Shown in pieces: positions 8,161 to 14,769 of a stretch of 14,769 nt of DNA. The notes under the pieces were generated by a model. It was given only the letters and a program-made list of their open reading frames with translations. It was not told where the DNA came from and did not search any database. Position 1 is the first letter of the stretch, and each line of letters begins with the position of its first letter. The position numbers were made by a program, and so were the translations under genes. Where the stretch lies: positions 212,488 to 227,256 of the forward strand of contig QZCP01000534.1 of assembly GCA_003956705.1 (NCBI GenBank). Direction: 5' to 3'. Origin of the DNA: Brevipalpus yothersi. Lineage: Eukaryota > Arthropoda > Arachnida > Trombidiformes > Tenuipalpidae.

Positions 8161-8798
8161 TCCATAGGGCTGAATGAATAGCGTCATCCAACAGTGAATG
8201 GGCATGGCACGTGCTCAACAAAATTCTTCACATCACACGCACTTGTTCTCGCTTCCCAGCATCTCTTTCTTTCTTTTTCTCTCTTCTCTTTATTCTGTCA
8301 CGACATTTGAAACTCTGTCAACATGAAGTATTTTCAACTTCTTGTTCACCAGTCATCAGAATCATATATGTTTCTCTCCATGGAATCTCTTTCAAGATAA
8401 ACTGAGGTTCTTCCTTTACGAGGAATTAAAAAAAATTCGAATGCTGTGAGAATTGTTCAAACTTTGAACTGCTTTATAGTTCTCTGATGATGATCAAGAA
8501 TAAAGCCAGTTGTTTTTATGATTCTGAATTTGATCTACTCTCAAGATCTAGTGTTAATCTTCCTTTCTTTCTCTCTACCCTCTAAGCACATGAAAAATCG
8601 ATGGAGTAAGAACATGATAGCCAGGAAAGAATGACAAACACACAAGTTAAAAGGGAAAAAAAGGAGAGAGAAAAAGAAAGAGAGACCGAAATCCTCAATT
8701 CTGCATGAATGAAAACTTTTGGCTAGCTCGACTCCAGGGATCAAATGAGCAAGATATACAGTGAGCATCTTGGATGCTGAGCTAGCGATGGAGATTCA
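8161..8798. other. Non-coding stretch, no gene seen
   Basis: Unique DNA with a short pyrimidine patch (about 8263-8292) and a purine patch (about 8655-8685). No recognised coding or RNA signal. Confidence 0.5.
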
Positions 8799-8864
8799 AG
8801 AGAGAAGAGAGAAGAGAGAAGAGAGAAGAGAGAAGAGAGAGAAAGAGAAAAGAGAAAAGAGAAA
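8799..8864. repeat. Heptamer minisatellite (AGAGAAG)n grading into (AGAGAAA)n
   Basis: About five tandem copies of AGAGAAG from about 8801, then GAGAGAAAG and AAGAGAAAAGAGAAA variants. It differs from the pure dinucleotide tracts elsewhere by its seven-base period, likely an expansion from an interrupted GA tract. Confidence 0.9.
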
Positions 8865-9690
8865 CGATCTATGTTTTGAAAAGAGGATTAAGTGTGATAT
8901 GGTCTATGCATGTCTGCAGTGAAGTGATAACAATGCGAATTAACAGTAGAAAAGATGCTCTCGAGGGCAAAGAGAGAGAAAATGAAGAGAAAAACGTCAA
9001 ACTTGCTGAGCTTTTAATTTTGTGCCCATTTCTTGAGCTCATTTCTTATAAGAATCGGAAAATTTTGATCACCATCCTCACATCATACGGTGAGGAATTT
9101 CATGAGTGTAGAGAAGTGGAATGGTGAAAATGCGCAAATACCAATACACGTGCACACATAGTAGTGAAGGTCATAAATGTTCACTGTGCTGGGTGTATCG
9201 ACCGGAGGGAGAATGCTATACTTTGGAGAGAGAACTCAGATTGAGGTGACTCTGTCCCGAAAGCAAACCTTTAAATGTATGGTGTGAGACTATTGAGGTT
9301 TGGTAAGATGATCTCGTAAAGCGAATGAGAAGCAAAAGAAGGAGAAGAAGAAGAAGAAGAAAAAGAATGAGAGGTAAAAAAACAAAAATCTATCCGATCA
9401 TTACGTTGGATAGAGATGTCATTTTTTGTTCCTTCATTTTGGGTACCCATCACTTGGGCAACTTTTGATACCCTGGAAAAAAGGTTGTACAGATGTGCAG
9501 GTAAGGGCAAAAAAAGTTTCTCGAAAAAGGTATTCCGAAACGCATCATGAAGTGTAGCATCGAGAGAGAGAGAGAATTGAATGATTCGGATGAACGGTAA
9601 AGAAGCGACCTCTTATTACTGCTCATTATTGGAAATCAAGAGGAAGAATTCATGATACATACACACACTCGGGAAACATGGGGATAGGAA

Positions 9691-9717
9691 TGGGCCACAA
9701 TTTGAAAGTATGGCCCA
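9691..9717. repeat. Inverted repeat TGGGCCA / TGGCCCA
   Basis: Seven-base perfect arms with a 13-base spacer. The GGGCCA core also occurs in the longer inverted repeat at 11588-11633. Confidence 0.8.
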
Positions 9718-10230
9718 CTAATCGCGGACATTGGACAAGATTATAGCTTGTGTGTGTTTGAGGATGGCTCAGTTGAGGTGTAACTTTTCCTCTTCTTCTT
9801 TTTTCCACGTCTATTCCACTTGAAATCAATTCTATACTTTTGTTCGTCACCAAATTCGGTGAGAATAGAGATGTTCAATTTAGTGTCATCACTGATCGGT
9901 GACCGATGCTTAGGTGGGCATGAAGATGGTAGAAAATTATTGACCTCCATTTTGATGGTGGAGAAAAAATTTCAAGTCAAGTCAGAAGAGGACAGAAAAA
10001 AAAGTTCTCAAAACGAATATCAAGGTGCTGATAGTGTACAATATATCAATTGAGTGTGTAGCTCTGATTTAGATTTGAAGAATTGTGAACAAAGTTCCCA
10101 GCATTCCCTAGCCAAATTCTGCGAAACGGATTTTTGAGAGGAAAAATATTTCCAATAGTTGAAGGGGACATCTGATTGGAGTTGATCTCATATGTCACAC
10201 CAGTTTTATCCATCAATTGAAGTATATAGT

Positions 10231-10255
10231 TCAACTAGCTTCCTATGCTAGTTGA
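10231..10255. repeat. Hairpin TCAACTAGC / GCTAGTTGA
   Basis: Nine-base perfect arms around a seven-base loop, extendable by one G-T and one G-C pair. Confidence 0.85.
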
Positions 10256-10367
10256 GCCCAAAGAATAAGGAACCATAGGTGTAAGACAAATGAATGTATA
10301 TCAACATGCGAGATTGATTACCAAGACATAGTATTGGACATGATATAGTTGAATGGAGAGAAAAAGG

Positions 10368-10370
<3 letters not shown>

Positions 10371-10403
<33 letters not shown>
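10371..10403. repeat. (AG)n microsatellite
   Basis: About 16 AG units, ending at ATCTTAGG. Confidence 0.96.
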
Positions 10404-10406
<3 letters not shown>

Positions 10407-10735
10407 TAGGAAACACTGGAACTGATGTTGGATGTGAGAACAAGTGAATATACACATTCAGTGAACTATCATGAGGGCTCGGATGGTGATTTATTCACCA
10501 TCGTTTCTCGCTACATGGTCTCTCTCTCTCACTCTGGATGCAATTTAGGGCCAAAATACACTTACTGGTTGACACATTTATGCCAGCCTAAATGTGATTA
10601 TAAGGGAAATCCAATGAGTCTTCGTTCTATCGTCTTCTAGTTGGACTGAGCTCTATGCCTGAATGTGTATGTGTGTGTATACGAGGAGGAAGGATGTTAC
10701 AAGTGATTCTATTACCATGAATTGTTGAAACATTC
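10404..10735. other. Non-coding stretch, no gene seen
   Basis: Contains a 71-codon plus-strand open frame (10425-10640, ...GCNLGPKYTYWLTHLCQPKCDYKGN...) with no recognised domain and no splice-site support, and a TG run at about 10667-10680. Confidence 0.45.

Positions 10736-10773
<38 letters not shown>
10736..10773. repeat. (TC)n microsatellite, interrupted
   Basis: TC units with a single TTTC interruption. It is complementary in orientation to the AG tract at 10371-10403. Confidence 0.96.
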
Positions 10774-10774
<1 letters not shown>

Positions 10775-11001
10775 CTGATGCTTCAGTGTATATACATTCA
10801 CAAAACCTCTTTCATGCCATCATGACCTATCCCCTCCAAAAGCCCTCATGGTCCATAGAAGAGAAAACAAATCAGAGCCATCATCCAGCATCAACAACTG
10901 AATCAACATCCCTCGATTCATACATGATTTTGTGTGAAGAAAGAGAGGGAGAGAGAAACATCAATTGAATTTATTTCGATGAGTAGATAGATGTGGAAAA
11001 G

Positions 11002-11036
11002 TGTCCACTTGTGTATGTGTGTGTGTCAAGTGGACA
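11002..11036. repeat. Hairpin with 10-base perfect stem and TG-repeat loop
   Basis: TGTCCACTTG at 11002-11011 and its exact complement CAAGTGGACA at 11027-11036 enclose a 15-base TGTATGTGTG-type loop. Variable loop length by TG slippage would be expected. Confidence 0.9.
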
Positions 11037-11575
11037 GTAAATATTGATATTCGAAAATATCGACAGAAAAAATTTTTTCTCTTTTTCTCATGAAATTTGA
11101 GTTCACATGAATCATGAATAGGCGCTTGTCCTTGTATTGGTGATACAAGTAACAAAGGAATATACACATGTATTCCATTTCATTTCTTCCCGAGTGAAAT
11201 TTGCCTGTCAGAATCGCATTCTCAGCACACATATACACATTCGATACCAATATTAGTGTGCTATTAGCTTGATTATGTATCGGCTGGGTAACATTTTGTG
11301 CCTCAATTATGCTAACTAAGAGGTATATTTGTGTCAATAATGTGAAATTATGACTGATATGTTGGCAGATATCAGATTTTCAATGAGATTGCAGAAAAAA
11401 GCCAAAAATTCTACACCTACAGTCAATGTTCATGATATATTTTGGATTGATTCAAAACACAACTTAAAAAGCACAGATTTACGCTTGAACAATGGTCCCA
11501 ACAAAACCCAGTAGCTAAACTGTCAAACAAATTTGATTATTGATTGAATAATGATGCCTAAACGGTATCCGCTGA

Positions 11576-11642
11576 TAGGCCACTTAAATGGGCCAACCTT
11601 AATGTTAGACTTTCTTGTGCTGGGTTGGCCCATGTTTGCCTA
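11576..11642. repeat. Nested inverted repeat (11-base perfect inner arms)
   Basis: ATGGGCCAACC at 11588-11598 pairs exactly with GGTTGGCCCAT at 11623-11633 across 24 bases. Outside these, TAGGC at 11576-11580 pairs with GCCTA at 11638-11642 after a short mismatched interval. It could be a folded foldback element, an RNA hairpin or a remnant of terminal inverted repeats. No target-site duplication was identified. Confidence 0.85.
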
Positions 11643-11726
11643 AATACTTGAAACATTATAATCATCCTATTCAGACATGAAGTAAGCTGTAATGAGCATC
11701 ACTTTCCAACAGTACAATTTAGACTT

Positions 11727-12119
11727 TCAAGCTGTACAGAAACTTTTAGCCTTTTTTGGGATGATCTCATCGAAGTATTTTGAATTTTCAACGAAAACGA
11801 TTTCAGAGTTTACACCTTTATTGAGATATTGATTGGCTTCGAATTTATATTCTCTCAAGATGCAGAAGTTTTGACCGGATAATTGATAGCCGTCAGCATG
11901 ATATGGCAAAATTGGTTATGAAAAGTTTGTCACTCTGGAAATATGATCACACATTTCACAGGAAATACAGGGTTTACTTCATGAAATATATTCCAGAATA
12001 TATCTGACTTTGTTCTCCACAAGATATTGCAGAGCTTTGTGATGATCAGAATAGAGTCTTGAACCATACAGACACTCTTTTTCAACATTTAAGAATAATT
12101 TGAGATGAATATTGGACAT
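11727..12119 (-). pseudogene. Possible decayed coding sequence, family unknown
   Basis: One minus-strand frame from ATG at 12119 to TGA at 11727 spans 131 codons with only two internal stops. The first 46 codons (MSNIHLKLFLNVEKECLYGS...HHKALQYLVENK...) end at TGA 11981. Twenty codons (SKPCISCEMCDHISRVTNFS) end at TAA 11918. The last part (...HADGYQLSGQNFCILREYKF...KYFDEIIPKKAKSFCTA) is open to the final stop. The residue mix is protein-like and includes a Cys-X2-Cys. I do not recognise a family. By a rough estimate assuming about 36% GC, a frame this open would be expected about once by chance over all frames of a window this size, so the evidence is weak. Confidence 0.22.
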
Positions 12120-12846
12120 CTTAAAAAAAGCATACACATGAATCAGCTAAATTTTATGGCTATCAGGAATCAAAATTCTTCACCTTCCTCGAAATTCAGG
12201 AAAACATTCATAGCTCAAAGACTGATCATGCTTGTTAAATGATCTGATCAATCATATTATATAGATATCAGTCTATCTTAATCATTGATTAACAAGATGC
12301 TTATGAATGGTTACAATTTTTCTAAAAGTAACGCTAACTTCTTGAAGCTCAAGTAAAATCTAATTCAATTCATGATGATTGAGTATCATTCGAAATTCAT
12401 CGAAATATATTCAATTAATCGGCTTTAGTGGCTTGACAAAGCGAACATTTCATAAGCAAATTATCACCTTGACTTGAAATTTTCTTTTGCATACTAGATG
12501 TTCACCAAAATACATTGCACTCAAGTGTTACTCAATCACTGGAGGCAAAAATTCAGTTGGTCAATCATGAGATAGCTTCAAGTGTTCAAATGAAAAGATT
12601 CAGAAAGTGCAAAATACTTTCATGCTTTGATGTATTACGATTTATATTCATCAATATATATATACACACACATAAATGTTTATATACATGTATGTTCTTA
12701 TACCTTCATTCGACACATTCATAAGATGATATGAGTGATGATGAAGATTAATTATCTTTCCTCAGATCAATATGAATTTTTAAGATTTTTGAATACATTC
12801 AAGATCCACCGAGTCTGTATACAAAATCGTTTTCTATGCAAATTTA
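12120..12846. other. Non-coding stretch, no gene seen
   Basis: AT-rich DNA with the 12231-12296 inverted repeat and an alternating TA/CA run at about 12654-12672. A short minus-strand frame from about 12492 reads MQKKISSQGDNLLMKCSLCQATKAD before a stop, with a Cys-X2-Cys but nothing that identifies a family. Confidence 0.4.
12231..12296. repeat. Imperfect inverted repeat
   Basis: CTTGTTAA at 12231-12238 pairs with TTAACAAG at 12289-12296. An inner ATCAAT / ATTGAT pairing is possible if a nine-base bulge is allowed on the left arm. The loop is AT-rich. Confidence 0.6.
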
Positions 12847-12862
12847 TCTCTCTCTCTCTCTC
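12847..12862. repeat. Short (TC)8 microsatellite
   Basis: Eight TC units, followed by CTCCACAC. Confidence 0.9.
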
Positions 12863-12960
12863 CTCCACACTTGAATATTCTTCCATTCTTCTTTTATTTT
12901 CACTGATTTCGAGTTGAGTAAAGTGTAGGGAAAGAGGATGGAATGAGGTGTGAGAACATG

Positions 12961-12984
12961 AAAATAATAATAACAATAATAATA
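12961..12984. repeat. Imperfect (AAT)n run
   Basis: AAAATAATAATAAC followed by AATAATAATATTC, about six AAT-type units with one AAC variant. Confidence 0.8.
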
Positions 12985-14018
12985 TTCAAGGAGAGGAGAG
13001 AGGAAGAGAAAAGTTCTACTCGAATTTACCATGATCATCTACTTATATATACTAGCGAGAATGAGTGAGTGTAAAAAAATATATATTTATAAATAAGTAA
13101 AAAAGAGGAGAGATCAAAATTTGCATACTTTCTACATGAACTTTGAACCATCATGTCTACATGGAATCAATTAGAAGAACACAAAAAACCTTATGAATAT
13201 TATCACTTTCACCCGAGAAAATTTTGCATAAAATATGTTTTTTTGTTATGTGAATTTTTCCTATTCGTTAACCTCATCTTTCCTGGATTAGATTAATCCA
13301 AAAAGAAGATTCAAATATTCAAGTTAGTATATTCTTGATAGATTAATTCTTTCATCATATTACAATCACCATGAACTGATTGCCTTCACACCATTATAAA
13401 TTAGCTCAAGTTGTTGGACATATATGTGTCAGAAAACACATATTTACTCATTCAAATCAAATGGTCATGATCAAGTATTGAAAAATGATCGATGATGAGA
13501 CACGCTTACAAGTTTGAATTATCATCGAAACAAATGTTAAGATTTCTTTCTCATTTATACATGTGTGCATTTCATTTCATTCTCGTCATCCTTTTTCTAC
13601 TCAAGATGCTGTGACAAAAATAGGAGGAGAAAATGTTTGAATTACTAAGCTTGTGGAGTGTCGCTCATCTCTCTTCCTCTCAAGTCTTCTTCGGAAGCTT
13701 CATACTTCTGATTGGACAAGAAAGTTGGATAAATGCTATGCGCAAATGCTTACTATTCTCAGTACACTGTTGAACCCTTGAGGCGTGTCAAGTGATGAGA
13801 AAAACTGTAAGTGAAAGAGAAAGACGAAGACATTGCCAGAAGAGAGAGAAAGAATACAAGGAATACAAGGAATACAAGATGATGCCATAGGAAAGAGAGA
13901 AAGTATCAAGAATCGTCGAAAAGCAAAGCCCAGGCAATTTCAAGTGAGTGACACTTCTGCTACATTCCTAGACGAGGGAAACATTCCTAAAACACATACT
14001 TAAAAGCTGGGAGAGTAT
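12985..14018. other. Non-coding stretch, no gene seen
   Basis: AT-rich unique sequence with no long open frame, TA-rich near 13044-13092. No coding, RNA gene or mobile element signal recognised apart from the 9-mer repeat at 13852-13878. Confidence 0.55.
13852..13878. repeat. Three tandem copies of GAATACAAG
   Basis: Three exact, adjacent nine-base units. This is a small minisatellite unrelated in sequence to the GA tracts. Confidence 0.92.
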
Positions 14019-14038
14019 CTTCTCTCTCTCTCTCTCTT
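14019..14038. repeat. Short (TC)n microsatellite
   Basis: About nine TC units, followed by TTCTTTCATGAG. Confidence 0.9.

Positions 14039-14769
<731 letters not shown>

Larger units (their letters stand above)
8865..10370. other. Non-coding stretch, no gene seen
   Basis: Holds an (AAG)n run at 9342-9362, a short (GA)n at 9562-9576, an inverted repeat at 9691-9717, a 13-base odd palindrome at 9895-9907 (ATCGGT-G-ACCGAT) and a hairpin at 10231-10255. Open frames at 9820-10053 (plus), 9741-9950 (minus) and 10046-10234 (minus) have fairly ordinary residue composition but no family I recognise and no good start or splice context. Confidence 0.45.
10774..11726. other. Non-coding stretch rich in small inverted repeats
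   Basis: Besides the hairpins at 11002-11036 and 11576-11642, a seven-base hairpin (CTTGTAT / ATACAAG) lies at 11131-11149. Open frames here (10786-10968 plus; 10961-11167 and 11026-11337 minus) lack recognisable motifs. Confidence 0.45.

Noticed and set aside
7811..8221. 136-codon minus-strand open frame, the longest of the window
   Set aside because: It lies in a purine-skewed block where all three minus frames are open together. Composition is Ser/Leu/Phe-rich low complexity with no domain, so openness is due to lack of stop-forming words.

Overview
This window reads as a piece of an animal nuclear genome, most likely arthropod. It is AT-rich and has no prokaryotic gene organisation. About twenty TC/GA dinucleotide tracts are spread through it, and it opens and closes inside such tracts (TC at 1-73, GA at 14669-14769). 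That pattern suggests a contig, or a stretch of one, bounded by hard-to-assemble microsatellites. I cannot name the species. The C-terminal residues of the one recognisable exon (LRPG...DGIEDS...FNYFSG) look more arthropod than vertebrate, but this is a judgement from memory.

The only confident gene content is one 178-base internal exon on the minus strand, 2140 down to 1963. It encodes the end of a homeodomain recognition helix (VWFQNRRSKERRMK) followed by an ARRHFMRSPRR block. RRSKERRMK after WFQN, plus that block, is diagnostic of the Lim1 (Lhx1/Lhx5/lin-11) class of LIM-homeodomain transcription factors. The exon starts at homeodomain residue 47, a classic homeobox intron position. It has a 39-base pyrimidine tract and CAG acceptor on one side and a GTAAGA donor on the other.

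I found no other Lim1 exon in the window: no LIM domains, no homeodomain N-terminal half, no C-terminal exon. The simplest layout is that most or all of the window is Lim1 intron. The 5' intron would run from 2141 to beyond 14769 (over 12.6 kb), and the 3' intron from 1962 to beyond base 1 (about 2 kb or more).

The rest is non-coding as far as I can see: microsatellites (TC/GA, minor TTC, AAG, AAT, CA and TATC), a heptamer minisatellite near 8.8 kb, a 3-copy 9-mer near 13.86 kb, several perfect short inverted repeats, a strongly purine-skewed block at about 7.26-8.16 kb, and two weak, stop-interrupted reading frames on the minus strand (about 4.0-4.5 kb and 11.7-12.1 kb) that may be decayed coding sequence. 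No RNA gene, CRISPR array, intact transposon or prokaryotic-style system was seen. No undescribed multi-gene system is apparent. The most testable unusual features are the isolated Lim1 exon between long introns and the closely spaced, oppositely oriented GA/TC tracts able to form long RNA stems.
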